Positions 9,001 through 18,616 of a stretch of DNA of 64,000 nt are shown one piece after another (the first letter of the stretch is position 1; each line of letters begins with the position of its first letter). The DNA comes from Bifidobacterium miconis (GTDB taxonomy: Bacteria > Actinomycetota > Actinomycetes > Actinomycetales > Bifidobacteriaceae). Location: the NCBI RefSeq assembly GCF_019331735.1, contig NZ_JAHBBH010000007.1, forward strand, positions 1 through 64,000, given 5' to 3'. Both the position numbers and the translations under genes were made by a program. The notes beneath the pieces are model-generated. The model had not been told where the DNA came from, searched no databases, and was given only the letters and a program-made list of their open reading frames with translations.

Positions 9001-9061
9001 ATAACTTCATAAAAATTTTATGAAGTTATGCTATAATCTTCATAATTATTTTATGAAGTTG
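9001..9061. promoter_or_regulatory. AT-rich palindromic promoter/operator of the ATPase gene
   Basis: Two 14-base arms ATAACTTCATAAAA/TTTTATGAAGTTAT form a perfect inverted repeat around one base. Immediately after it comes TATAAT (9032-9037), a perfect -10, and then a second shorter inverted repeat CTTCATAA...TTATGAAG. The half-site ACTTCATAA is thus present four times. This AT-rich island in GC-rich DNA looks like an operator array, perhaps autoregulatory. Confidence 0.55.
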
Positions 9062-9080
9062 CGTCAGGAGGTCGGACAGC

Positions 9081-10442
9081 ATGCCCGAGTATCATCACCC
9101 CGACTACCAGTCGCTCGTTCGGGAAATGCGCGAATACCATTTCCCCATCCCCATCCGCCGCACACCGATCATCACCGAACTGCCGTCGCCGGCCATGTTC
9201 AACCTCGTCCACATCCTCACCGGCATGCGACGCTGCGGCAAGACATTCCACCTGTTCCAGCTCATCAACGATCTACTGGATTCCGGCGTGCCACGCGACC
9301 GCATCTTCTACTTCAACTTCGCCGACGAGCGGCTGCAACCAATGCCGACCGACGCGCTCGACCAAATCGTCACCGAATTCTGGCGGCAATGCCCCGAATC
9401 ACGTCAAGCCGGAACCTATCTGTTTCTCGACGAAGTACAGGAAGCCAAGCATTGGCAGGGATTCTGCCAACGACTTGCCGAACACGAAACCGTAACCCTC
9501 GTCATCACCGGCTCATCGTCCAAACTATCCAGCGAAGAGATATCAACCAACTTCCGAGGCCGTTCGTATTCGCATGAAGTACTTCCGTTGTCCTTCCGCG
9601 AATACTGCGACTTCCATCGCATCGATGCGCCGGATGAGGGCGCCGATTCATTCTCGCCGCAAACCGTCACCGCAATGGAGTCCGCATTCGACCGCTATCT
9701 CATCGACGGCGGCTTTCCCGGCGTGCAATCACTACCGGCGGCCGGTCGCATCGACATGCTGCAAAGCTATATGCGGGACGTCGTCGCACGCGACATCGCG
9801 GAGCGATTGGGCCGAGGCGACATCGTACTGGCGAACCAGATCGCCCTGTTTGCGCTGCGCAACACTGGATGCGAGATGTCCGTCAGCAAACTCACCGCGC
9901 AACTCGAACAGGTCGGCTACAAACTGTACTGGAACAAGGCGCGGCGCATCCTCGATCTGCTTGAACAGGCGTTCCTGTGCTACGAAGTCAACGAATACAC
10001 CACATCGCTCAAGCCGGACAGCACCACGGTACCGAAGATCTATGCGGAAGACCCCGGTTTGGTATATGCGGTGTCGCGAGCCAACCAGCAGGATATCGGC
10101 AAACGGCTGGAAACGGCCGTATACCTCGAATTGCGCCGGCGTCAGGCCGGCCGGCGCACCGATTTCATCACATCGTTGACATTGCCCACCGCCAAACAGG
10201 AAAAAGTCGATTTCCTCGTCGGCGACGCGCTCGGCGCGGAACCCTACAGCGCCATGCAGGTCACCGTGAACATGGACAGTCCCAAGACCCGCGCGCGTGA
10301 AATCACCGCGCTCGGGCAGGCCATGAAACGCATGCCGGGCATCGAAAGCACCATCATCACCCTGCGCGAAAGCGGCACGGCCGATGCCGGGAACGGCATC
10401 ATCCGCATCCTTCCCGCATGGCAGTGGGCGTTGCGCCGGTGA
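9081..10442 (+). CDS. AAA ATPase with C-terminal DUF4143-like domain
   Basis: This 453-residue protein has an AAA_14-type P-loop domain followed by a DUF4143-like domain. Walker A is GMRRCGKT (about residue 48), Walker B is TYLFLDEVQ (about 112), and the sensor is LVITGSSS (about 139), then SFREYCDF typical of the family. The C-terminal half (from about 210) includes the region KVDFLVG, which resembles a nuclease-like fold that is often degenerate in this family. Such proteins are common in bifidobacteria and archaea and their role is unproven; defence or mobile-element links have been proposed. The gene stands alone, convergent to the UbiB operon, with AT-rich palindromes just upstream. Codon use is somewhat less GC-rich than the neighbours, compatible with transfer. 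Confidence 0.85.
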   Translation: MPEYHHPDYQSLVREMREYHFPIPIRRTPIITELPSPAMFNLVHILTGMRRCGKTFHLFQLINDLLDSGVPRDRIFYFNFADERLQPMPTDALDQIVTEFWRQCPESRQAGTYLFLDEVQEAKHWQGFCQRLAEHETVTLVITGSSSKLSSEEISTNFRGRSYSHEVLPLSFREYCDFHRIDAPDEGADSFSPQTVTAMESAFDRYLIDGGFPGVQSLPAAGRIDMLQSYMRDVVARDIAERLGRGDIVLANQIALFALRNTGCEMSVSKLTAQLEQVGYKLYWNKARRILDLLEQAFLCYEVNEYTTSLKPDSTTVPKIYAEDPGLVYAVSRANQQDIGKRLETAVYLELRRRQAGRRTDFITSLTLPTAKQEKVDFLVGDALGAEPYSAMQVTVNMDSPKTRAREITALGQAMKRMPGIESTIITLRESGTADAGNGIIRILPAWQWALRR

Positions 10443-10468
10443 TGCGCCGCAGGAAGCCGGCCACTCCT

Positions 10469-10520
10469 CGTGGCGGAAAACGCTCGCTGAGACACCTCTC
10501 AACGAGCGTTTTCCGCCACG
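10469..10520. terminator. Bidirectional hairpin between convergent genes (GGCGGAAA-GCTCGCTGA family, copy a)
   Basis: Perfect 18-bp arms (CGTGGCGGAAAACGCTCG) with an inner TGAGA/TCTCA pairing lie between the convergent ATPase and UbiB genes. It probably ends both transcripts. Two further copies with altered but complementary stems occur near 18.4 and 59.9 kb. Confidence 0.7.
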
Positions 10521-10541
10521 CAGGCGTCGTCCAGCGACCGC

Positions 10542-12239
10542 TCACCGCCGCTTTTTGCGGCCCTTGAAGTTGATGTCGAACACGATCCACACGGACAGCA
10601 CGAACGCGACCACGTAGCCCATGAACCCGACCACCGGGATGCCGAAGATGATCGGCTTCATGCCGGCGAAGTACACGATCGACGAGCCGACGAACAGACC
10701 GACCACGATCAGCGCCATCGTGAGCCTGTTCACCATGTCGCTCAGCTTGTTCATCGGCTCCTCCGCGCCGATCAGCTCCACGTTCACGCGCAGCTGGCCG
10801 CGCGTGAGCATGCGCGCCGCCGTCTTCGACTCGGTGAGCGCGTTGAGCAGGCCGTGCAGCGCCTGATGCCCCTCGATGCCGAGCGTTTCGATTTCGTCGC
10901 GCGCGGCCTGCTTGGGCGACTTGCTCGTCGCGATGTGCTTCGAGATGATCTCGATCATGTTCACGTCGGGGATGAACTCGTCGAGCAGGCCCTCGAGCGT
11001 GACGAGCGCGCGGCCGACCGTCGTGACCGTGCTCGGCACCTCGATCCCGTGCCGTTGCGCGAGCTGCGTGAGCGCGGTGATGAACGCGGCGATGTCGAGA
11101 TCGGACAGGTCGACGTTGCCGTATTCGGCGACGATCGTGTCCAGATCGGCGAGCAGCGCCGGATAATCGGCCGGGTCCGCGTCCGCGCCGGCGAAGCGCA
11201 GCAGGCCGTCCGCCAGCGATGGGGAGTCCTGCTTGGCGACGGCGAAGATCATCTGCTTCATGACCGACCGCGTGGTCGAGTTGAGCCGACCGGTCATGCC
11301 GAGGTCGAGCAGCACGATCTGCCCGCCGGAGACCATGATGTTGCCGGGGTGCGGGTCGGCGTGGAAAAAGCCGACATCGAGCACCTGCGTCGCGTAATTG
11401 TCGACGAGCTTGGTGCCGATCTCCTTGAGATCGTATCCGGCCGCGATCAGACGGTCCGGATGCGAGACGGAAATGCCCTCGACGTAGTCCATGACGACCA
11501 CATGCTCGGTGCACAGGTCCATGTACGGCTTGGGGCAGTCCATGTACTTGTACGGCGCGCAGAACCGCTTGAATTCGGCCAGATTGCGCGCTTCGACGAG
11601 AAAGTCCGTCTCCGACTCGAACGTGTCCCACAGTTCCTCGACCACGCCGCCGAGATCGACGACCTGCGCGGTCGACACGACCTTCGTCGCGACCTTGGCG
11701 ATCGAGCGCATGATCGACACGTCCTGCGCCATCGTCTCGCGCACGCCCGGTCGCTGCACCTTGACCGCGACATCCTCGCCGGTGACGAGCGTGGCGCGGT
11801 GCACCTGCGCAAGCGACGCGGAACCGAGCGGCGTCGCGTCGATGTGTTCGAAAATCTCCTCGACCGGACGGCCGTACTCGTGCGACAGCGTTTCCAGCAC
11901 GGTCTCGTACGGCATCGGGTCGGCGTCGGCGCGCAGCTTCGCCAGCTCGTCGCAAAACGACTGCGGGAGCATTTCGGAGCGCATCGACAGAATCTGCCCG
12001 ACCTTCACAAAAGTCGGGCCGAGCGCCTCCAGCATGAGGCGCATTTTGACCGGCGTGAGTCCGTGCGCCACGTCGAATTGGCGCGCGATGCCGGCGATTT
12101 GGGCGAGACGCTTGGTCTTGCCCCACCGAGTCAGGTGATAGCGCTCGGCGAATACATCACGACGGGGGCCGAACAGGTCGAGGGTTTCCAAACGCTCCCC
12201 CGACCATTCGGCTCCCGTGTCCGTGGTGGTGTTGGCCAA
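10542..12239 (-). CDS. UbiB/ABC1/AarF-family atypical kinase
   Basis: A 565-residue protein-kinase-like ATPase of the ABC1/UbiB family. The family's KxGQ motif is present (TFVKVGQILSMRSEMLP), followed by the ATP-binding lysine (VAVKVQRPGVRE), the catalytic loop GFFHADPHPGNIM and the metal-binding DLGMTGRL. Two hydrophobic helices at the C-terminus (about residues 500-560) anchor it to the membrane. In respiring bacteria UbiB supports ubiquinone synthesis, but bifidobacteria are fermentative and not known to make ubiquinone, so the role here is open. It is translated 10 bp after a phasin-like gene, with which it forms an operon. Confidence 0.9.
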   Translation of the reverse strand: MANTTTDTGAEWSGERLETLDLFGPRRDVFAERYHLTRWGKTKRLAQIAGIARQFDVAHGLTPVKMRLMLEALGPTFVKVGQILSMRSEMLPQSFCDELAKLRADADPMPYETVLETLSHEYGRPVEEIFEHIDATPLGSASLAQVHRATLVTGEDVAVKVQRPGVRETMAQDVSIMRSIAKVATKVVSTAQVVDLGGVVEELWDTFESETDFLVEARNLAEFKRFCAPYKYMDCPKPYMDLCTEHVVVMDYVEGISVSHPDRLIAAGYDLKEIGTKLVDNYATQVLDVGFFHADPHPGNIMVSGGQIVLLDLGMTGRLNSTTRSVMKQMIFAVAKQDSPSLADGLLRFAGADADPADYPALLADLDTIVAEYGNVDLSDLDIAAFITALTQLAQRHGIEVPSTVTTVGRALVTLEGLLDEFIPDVNMIEIISKHIATSKSPKQAARDEIETLGIEGHQALHGLLNALTESKTAARMLTRGQLRVNVELIGAEEPMNKLSDMVNRLTMALIVVGLFVGSSIVYFAGMKPIIFGIPVVGFMGYVVAFVLSVWIVFDINFKGRKKRR

Positions 12240-12249
12240 TGATGCGGCC

Positions 12250-12498
12250 TTACTCGGCCTTGGCCTCGCCGTCGGCGGAGCCGGCCGCGGCGGCGTCCTT
12301 CTTCTCGGACTCCTCCTTGACTTCGGCTGCCTTGCGCTTGAGCTCGGTGTTGAGCGCCTTGCCCTGCTCGACGGTCAGTTCGCCCTTCTTGACGAGATCG
12401 TCAACGATCTCCTGGCTCTTCTCCACCGTGGTGGCAAGGGCGCCGACGCCCGCCAGAAACACCTTGCGCAGGCCGTCGCCCAGATCGAATCCAGCCAT
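12250..12498 (-). CDS. Small phasin-like coiled-coil protein
   Basis: An 82-residue protein, starting at MAGFDLGDGLRKVFLAGVGAL after a GGGAGGCGT ribosome binding site; the frame extends upstream but without one. The first 25 residues form an amphipathic helix, followed by EKSQEIVDDLVKKGELTVEQGKALNTEL, the pattern of the phasin/DUF1640-like superfamily, and an acidic Ala/Glu tail. Proteins of this kind are found next to UbiB kinases in many bacteria. It probably binds membrane or lipid surfaces and works with the kinase; polyhydroxyalkanoate granules are not expected in bifidobacteria. Confidence 0.75.
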   Translation of the reverse strand: MAGFDLGDGLRKVFLAGVGALATTVEKSQEIVDDLVKKGELTVEQGKALNTELKRKAAEVKEESEKKDAAAAGSADGEAKAE

Positions 12499-12609
12499 GA
12501 TACGCCTCCCTGTGACGTGGGGTATGGTCGCTATCCAGCCTACTCCCCCGCCGGTAGAAACCGGTGGCAAATCAGCGGCCAAGACACTTTATACTTTCAA
12601 AGACCTCGG

Positions 12610-12656
12610 CCCCCTCGGCTGAGGGGGGGCTGTCACGCGAAGCGTGACTGGGGGAG
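12610..12656. repeat. CCCCTCAG/AGCTCCCC dispersed element, copy in the HAD-phasin gap
   Basis: The outer CCCCCTCGGCTGAGGGGG pairing is followed by the inner hairpin TCACGC-GAA-GCGTGA and then CTGGGGGAG. The same layout with different inner stems occurs elsewhere in the window. Confidence 0.5.
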
Positions 12657-12697
12657 CGTCACACCCGCAGCATTTACAACCGGCGTCCGCCGTGGAA

Positions 12698-13372
12698 TCA
12701 CTCCCCCGCGCGCTGGCGCACGTAGCCGTCGAGCGTCTCGGCGGTCACGCCCGCATACGAGCTGATCGACGCGAACTGCGGGCCGTTCGACGTGTCCGTG
12801 TTGATGTAGCCGGTCTGCGCGATCAGCGTCGCGCCCGACGCGGCGGCCGACTTGAGGCCGCTCATCGAATCCTCGAGCGCCACGCAGTACTTCATGTCTT
12901 CCGGCGCAATGCCCAGCAGCTTGGCCGCGGCCAGATACGGTTCCGGCGACGGCTTCTTCTCCACGTCGTCGTCGCCGCAGATGAAGCCCGAGAACGCGCC
13001 CTTCGGCGCCTGGTCGACCAGTCCCTGCGCCAGGTGACGCGGCGACGTGGTGACCAGCACGGACGGGATGCCGGCCGCGACGAGCGATTCGAGCACGTCA
13101 GTCACGCCGTCGATCCACGGCATGTGCGCGGCTTCGGCCTTGGCGACATAGTCGATCATGCCCTTGCCGATCTCCTCGACCGACAGCTGGCAGCCGTGTT
13201 CGACCATGCGCTGCGCAACCTGCGGCACCGGCGTGCCGGAGCCGGCCCATGCGAGGTCCAGATCCCAGTAACCGCCGTGCGCCTTGGCGATTTCCAGTTC
13301 GCCCTGATGCCAGTACGGCTCGGAGTCGATCAGCGTACCGTCCATATCCCAGAACACAGCCTTGAGCAGCAT
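12698..13372 (-). CDS. HAD-superfamily phosphatase (beta-phosphoglucomutase-like)
   Basis: A 224-residue HAD subfamily IA hydrolase. Motif I is FWDMDGTLIDSE with both catalytic aspartates, motif II is VLVTTSPRH, motif III lysine is around DDVEKKPSPEPYL, and motif IV is ALEDSMSG. The helical cap lies between motifs I and II. The substrate cannot be read from sequence; sugar phosphates are typical of this group. I start it at the ATG 13372, nine bases after AAAGG; a GTG two codons upstream is possible. It is separate from both neighbours: the UbiB operon lies downstream and the hspR operon terminator upstream. Confidence 0.88.
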   Translation of the reverse strand: MLLKAVFWDMDGTLIDSEPYWHQGELEIAKAHGGYWDLDLAWAGSGTPVPQVAQRMVEHGCQLSVEEIGKGMIDYVAKAEAAHMPWIDGVTDVLESLVAAGIPSVLVTTSPRHLAQGLVDQAPKGAFSGFICGDDDVEKKPSPEPYLAAAKLLGIAPEDMKYCVALEDSMSGLKSAAASGATLIAQTGYINTDTSNGPQFASISSYAGVTAETLDGYVRQRAGE

Positions 13373-13543
13373 TGTCACGCGCCTTTCCCGTCAGTTCATG
13401 ACCGGCCGACAACCGGTTCGATATCCGCCTCTATCTCACCAAACCTTGCGGACGAGCGCGCCGCGTCCGGTGTCGTTCCCGTACGCGTTCGTATCAATAT
13501 CGGCATCGCCTCGCGCGCGGCCATAAACGGCAGTTCAACAGCA

Positions 13544-13766
13544 GTTCGACGATCGAGAGGCGGATTATGCGTTCCGCTGTGATCGGTTCGACGATCGAGA
13601 GGCCATCGCCCAACGACGGTTGAACAAAAATACCCCCGAAATAGCCATTTCGGGGGTAAACAAGCTTGCATAGACCGGGACAACGGTCGCGGCCGCCGGA
13701 GAGGTAGCCTCTCGATCGTCAAACCGACTCCGACAGACGAGCGATTCAGCCTCTCAATCGTCGATC
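13544..13766. repeat. Four copies of TCGACGATCGAGAGGC in two orientations around the hspR terminator
   Basis: GTTCGACGATCGAGAGGC occurs at about 13544 and 13586, and its complement GCCTCTC(G/A)ATCGTC at 13707 and 13749, the last overlapping the hspR 3' end. The two pairs flank the hspR-operon terminator and could fold into a large stem. The rest of the 380-bp gap shows no gene. Confidence 0.55.
13631..13658 (-). terminator. Rho-independent terminator of the dnaK-grpE-dnaJ-hspR operon
   Basis: Perfect 12-bp stem TACCCCCGAAAT/ATTTCGGGGGTA with an AGCC loop, followed on the minus strand by TTTTTG. It lies about 95 bp past the hspR stop codon. Confidence 0.85.
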
Positions 13767-14311
13767 AGCACGATTTCTGACGGAACCAGCTCTGCGCTGT
13801 CGGCCGGGCCGGCCGTGATCTGCAACGGCTTGCCGCTGCCGCGACGCCAGATACGGTAGAAGCGCGACTTCGCCTGACGCACTTCGACGACCTCGCCGTC
13901 CATGCCGGCCTCGAACACGCTGTCGCCTTCGAGACGACGACGCAGATGCTTGTTCTGCCGGCGCAACTGGCGGTTCTCCTCCTGCAACGAGAGGATGCGC
14001 GTGATGCCGGCCAGATTGATGCCTTCCTCCTGGCTCAGCCGCTGCGCCTGCGCAAGCCGATCGATGTCGCGCAGCGTGTACCGGCGGGCGCCGCCCTCCG
14101 TGCGTTTGGGCACGACCAGACCAAGCCGATCGTACTGCCGCAATGTTTGCGGGTGGACCCCCGCGAGTTCGGCCGCCTGACCGACGGCGAACACGGGCAA
14201 CTCCACATTCAATCCCAGCGAATCCACGGCATCGAGATCGGCCCGGTTGGAGACGAGCGCCGCCGCGCATGCGGCATACGCGCGCTTGACTTCCTGCGCG
14301 ATTCTTGCCAT
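13754..14311 (-). CDS. hspR: Heat-shock repressor HspR (MerR family)
   Basis: A 185-residue MerR-family repressor; start chosen at MARIAQEVKR, nine bases after AAGGAG, because the ATG three codons earlier abuts the ribosome binding site. The N-terminal ~45 residues form a lead, then the winged helix-turn-helix runs through PVFAVGQAAELAGVHPQTLRQYDRLGLV and the GGARRY wing, followed by a coiled-coil helix (LQEENRQLRRQNKHLRRRLE). HspR works with DnaK as co-repressor and binds HAIR boxes (CTTGAGT-N7-ACTCAAG). It is the last gene of the dnaK operon, the standard actinobacterial arrangement. One HAIR lies upstream of dnaK, and a second candidate at 60.8 kb. Confidence 0.95.
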   Translation of the reverse strand: MARIAQEVKRAYAACAAALVSNRADLDAVDSLGLNVELPVFAVGQAAELAGVHPQTLRQYDRLGLVVPKRTEGGARRYTLRDIDRLAQAQRLSQEEGINLAGITRILSLQEENRQLRRQNKHLRRRLEGDSVFEAGMDGEVVEVRQAKSRFYRIWRRGSGKPLQITAGPADSAELVPSEIVLIDD

Positions 14312-14477
14312 AGCACTCATCTCCTTGCTGTCTCTTGGCTTTCAGCCTCATCATGTCGATCGAGGCGAAACTGAGCGGAGCGATCCCGAGCTGGCCACAG
14401 CCGTTACAGGATCGCCCCGCTCAATCACATGACACATCGCATTACCGCTGAGCGGCAAGCTCCGCGGCACAGTGTCG

Positions 14478-15491
14478 TTACCGTTGCTGCGCAAGCTCCG
14501 CAACGAAGTCACCCGATGCCTTGTCGAATTCCTTCGCGGCGTGCTTCAGGCCCAGACCGGGCTTGGACGGCACGTGAATCTGCACGCGGCCGATCAGATC
14601 GCCGAACGCGTTGCCGTTCTTCACGCCCTTGCCGGCAACGTGCACTTCCGTGCCGCTCGACGAGCCGGCCGGTACCTTGAACGTGACCGGTTCGCCGTCG
14701 ATGTCCTTCATCTCGACCTTCGCGCCGGCCACGGCCTCACCGACCGTCACCGGCAGGTCCACGACCAGATCATGGCCGCTCATCGTGAACTTCGGGTCCT
14801 GTGCGACGTTCACATGCAGGTACAGGTCGCCCGGCTTGCCGCCGTTGCGGCCCGGCTTGCCCTTGCCGGCCAGACGGATCTTCTGGCCGTCCTTCACGCC
14901 GGCCGGAATATGCGTCTTGAACTTCTTGCCGTCGGCGCTCAACGACACAGTGGCGCCCTTGACGGCCTGACGGAACGTCAGACGGATCTTCGACGTGCGG
15001 TCCTCGCCGTTTTCCGGTTCGGGAGCCGCCTGATAGTCGGCGTACGGGTTGCCCTGCGCGTAGCCGCGGCCCGCGCCGGCGCCCGCCGCGCCGCCGAACA
15101 TGGAGAAGATGTCGTTGAGGTTGGTCGGACCGCCGCCGTTCGTGCTGAAGCGGATGTTGCCACTGCCGCCGTTGCCGAACATCGAGCCGAACACGTCGGA
15201 GAAGCCGGACGCGTCGAATCCGCCGTTGCCGGCGCCGCCGGCGAAGCGCGCGCCGCCCATGCCGAACTGGCGGATCGCGTCGTACTTTTGACGGGTTTCC
15301 TTGTTGTTGAGTACGTCGTATGCCTCGGAGATGTCCTTGAACTTCTCCTCGGCCTCCTTGGTCTTGTTCAGATCAGGGTGATACTTGCGGGCCAGCTTGC
15401 GGTAGGCCTTGGTGATGTCGGCGTCGCTGGCGTCCTTGGAGACACCAAGGACTTTGTAGAAGTCTTTGCTCAGCCATTCATTCTCAGCCAT
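14478..15491 (-). CDS. dnaJ: DnaJ-type co-chaperone without zinc finger
   Basis: A 337-residue Hsp40. The J domain occupies residues ~8-75 with HPD at 38-40, followed by a Gly/Phe-rich region ([22 protein letters not shown]) to about 145 and two C-terminal beta domains. The four CXXCXGXG repeats of classical DnaJ are absent, so this is the type II (CbpA-like) form, even though it sits in the dnaK operon. It stimulates DnaK ATPase and delivers substrates. The start follows GAAAGGAGACATGA. GrpE lies 64 bp upstream. Confidence 0.93.
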   Translation of the reverse strand: MAENEWLSKDFYKVLGVSKDASDADITKAYRKLARKYHPDLNKTKEAEEKFKDISEAYDVLNNKETRQKYDAIRQFGMGGARFAGGAGNGGFDASGFSDVFGSMFGNGGSGNIRFSTNGGGPTNLNDIFSMFGGAAGAGAGRGYAQGNPYADYQAAPEPENGEDRTSKIRLTFRQAVKGATVSLSADGKKFKTHIPAGVKDGQKIRLAGKGKPGRNGGKPGDLYLHVNVAQDPKFTMSGHDLVVDLPVTVGEAVAGAKVEMKDIDGEPVTFKVPAGSSSGTEVHVAGKGVKNGNAFGDLIGRVQIHVPSKPGLGLKHAAKEFDKASGDFVAELAQQR

Positions 15492-15555
15492 TCATGTCTC
15501 CTTTCAAAGTCTTGATATAAGTCGGCTCCCCGTTTTGCGGGGGAGCCGATATGCA

Positions 15556-16266
15556 TTAGTTCTTGGGGGAGGCGACGACTACGCGGGCGGCGCGGATGAC
15601 GCGGTCGCCGATGCGGTAGCCGGCTTCCACCACGGTGTCGACGGTGTCCTTGTCGGTCGAATCGTCCGGCTTGTGCAGGATCGCCTCGTGCTTGGTGGGG
15701 TCGAACTCCTCACCCTTTTCGCCGAACTTCTCGACGCCGAACTTCTCGAACGCCTTGTCGATCTTCGCGGCCACGGCCTTGAACGAATCGTCCATTTCGC
15801 TGTGCTCGCGGATGCGGTCGATGTCGTCGAGGGCCGGCAGCAGCGCGGTCAGCACGTCGATGATGCCGTGCTGGCGGAAGCGTTCCTGCTCGCGCTGGGC
15901 GCGGTTGCGGTAGTTGACGAACTCGGCGCGCTCGCGCTGGAGCGCCTCGAGGTAGTCGGCAGCTTCCTTCTTGGCCTTGCCAAGCGGGGTGAGCGTGTCG
16001 TCGGCGGAAGCGTCCTTGGCATCGGAATCCTCGGCCTTGCCGGCCTGTTCTTCCTTCGCGGCAGGTTTGCCCTCCGTCGCTCCCTCAGTCGCGGCGTTCG
16101 TCGCGCCGGCTCCCTCAGCCGAGGGAGCCGAGGACGGCTGCTCGGCCTTCGCCGAGTCCGCCGTCGAGGCGGCCGAGCCGGCCGCGGAGGACTTGGCCGC
16201 ACCAGCAGCCAAATCGTCCGCGTCCGGCAGGTCGTTCAGGTAATCGTCCTTGTTGAACTCAGCCAT
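15556..16266 (-). CDS. grpE: Nucleotide exchange factor GrpE
   Basis: A 236-residue GrpE. The first ~95 residues are a low-complexity Ala/Ser/Glu-rich tail; the conserved part starts near LTPLGKAKKEAADYLEALQRERAEFVNYRNRAQRE (long coiled coil and dimer interface) and ends with YRIGDRVIRAARVVVA, the family C-terminal signature. It releases ADP from DnaK. It begins 11 bp after the dnaK stop. In the tail the DNA contains GGCTCCCTCAGCCGAGGGAGCC, a hairpin of the same style as the dispersed intergenic elements, suggesting that part of the tail grew from such a repeat. Confidence 0.95.
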   Translation of the reverse strand: MAEFNKDDYLNDLPDADDLAAGAAKSSAAGSAASTADSAKAEQPSSAPSAEGAGATNAATEGATEGKPAAKEEQAGKAEDSDAKDASADDTLTPLGKAKKEAADYLEALQRERAEFVNYRNRAQREQERFRQHGIIDVLTALLPALDDIDRIREHSEMDDSFKAVAAKIDKAFEKFGVEKFGEKGEEFDPTKHEAILHKPDDSTDKDTVDTVVEAGYRIGDRVIRAARVVVASPKN

Positions 16267-16277
16267 CGGACGGAACC

Positions 16278-18170
<1,893 letters not shown>

Positions 18171-18304
18171 AATGTTGCTCCTTTGTTGAGTTGATTCGTT
18201 GTACGTTTCTTGCTCAAGTCTCGGACCCCGGACCGCCCGCCGGCACTTCCCGGCTGGCCGCCCGACGCCCTCGTCTCGAGGACGCTCTGTTTTGCTTTCC
18301 AAAA

Positions 18305-18325
18305 CTTGAGCCTACACCACTCAAC
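18305..18325. promoter_or_regulatory. HAIR box (HspR-binding site) upstream of dnaK
   Basis: CTTGAGC-CTACACC-ACTCAAC matches the HAIR consensus CTTGAGT-N7-ACTCAAG at 12 of 14 positions, at the position expected for the dnaK promoter. Confidence 0.85.
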
Positions 18326-18396
18326 TTTTCGACGCAACTTTTTATTCCCGCTTCTTCAAACTTTTTTCGCAATGCGCCTCCGCCCGCACAACGCGC

Positions 18397-18442
18397 GGCG
18401 GTTTTCGCTCACTGAGGGGCGCCTCAGCGAGCGAAAACCGCC
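18397..18442. repeat. GGCGG...GCTCGCTGA palindrome (copy b)
   Basis: Arms of 21 bp (GGCGGTTTTCGCTC(A/G)CTGAGG) pair with one mismatch around GGCG. It is a relative of the hairpins at 10.5 and 59.9 kb but has TTTTCG where copy a has AAAACG, in both arms. Confidence 0.7.
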
Positions 18443-18478
18443 ACTGGCAGAACGGGGCCTCAGCCTATAGCCCAGCCC

Positions 18479-18532
18479 ATAGCTCAGCTCCAGTCCCTCA
18501 TGCGGCTTATAGACCAGCTCCAGCGCCTCATG
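18479..18532. repeat. Two 24-bp direct repeats before the ApuB terminator
   Basis: ATAGCTCAGCTCCAGTCCCT and ATAGACCAGCTCCAGCGCCT, each followed by CATG, are spaced exactly 30 bp. Together with the HAIR, the palindrome and the terminator they fill the 446-bp gap between dnaK and the amylopullulanase gene; no gene is seen. Confidence 0.5.
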
Positions 18533-18561
18533 TCAAAGCCCGAAAGAGCCCGGAGCATACA

Positions 18562-18598
18562 AAAAGGGCGCCCGGCAGATGAAACCGGGCGCCCTTTT
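18562..18598 (-). terminator. Rho-independent terminator of the amylopullulanase gene
   Basis: A 14-bp stem AAAAGGGCGCCCGG/CCGGGCGCCCTTTT with a nine-base loop lies 19 bp past the stop codon, with T-rich 3' arm on the minus strand. Confidence 0.85.
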
Positions 18599-18616
18599 CA
18601 GGCATCTAGGTCAGCC

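Noticed and set aside
9001..9029. A loxP-like recombination site (arms begin ATAACTTC and end GAAGTTAT)
   Set aside because: The arms resemble loxP only in the outer eight bases, there is no eight-base asymmetric spacer, and no tyrosine recombinase lies nearby. Position before a TATAAT fits an operator better.
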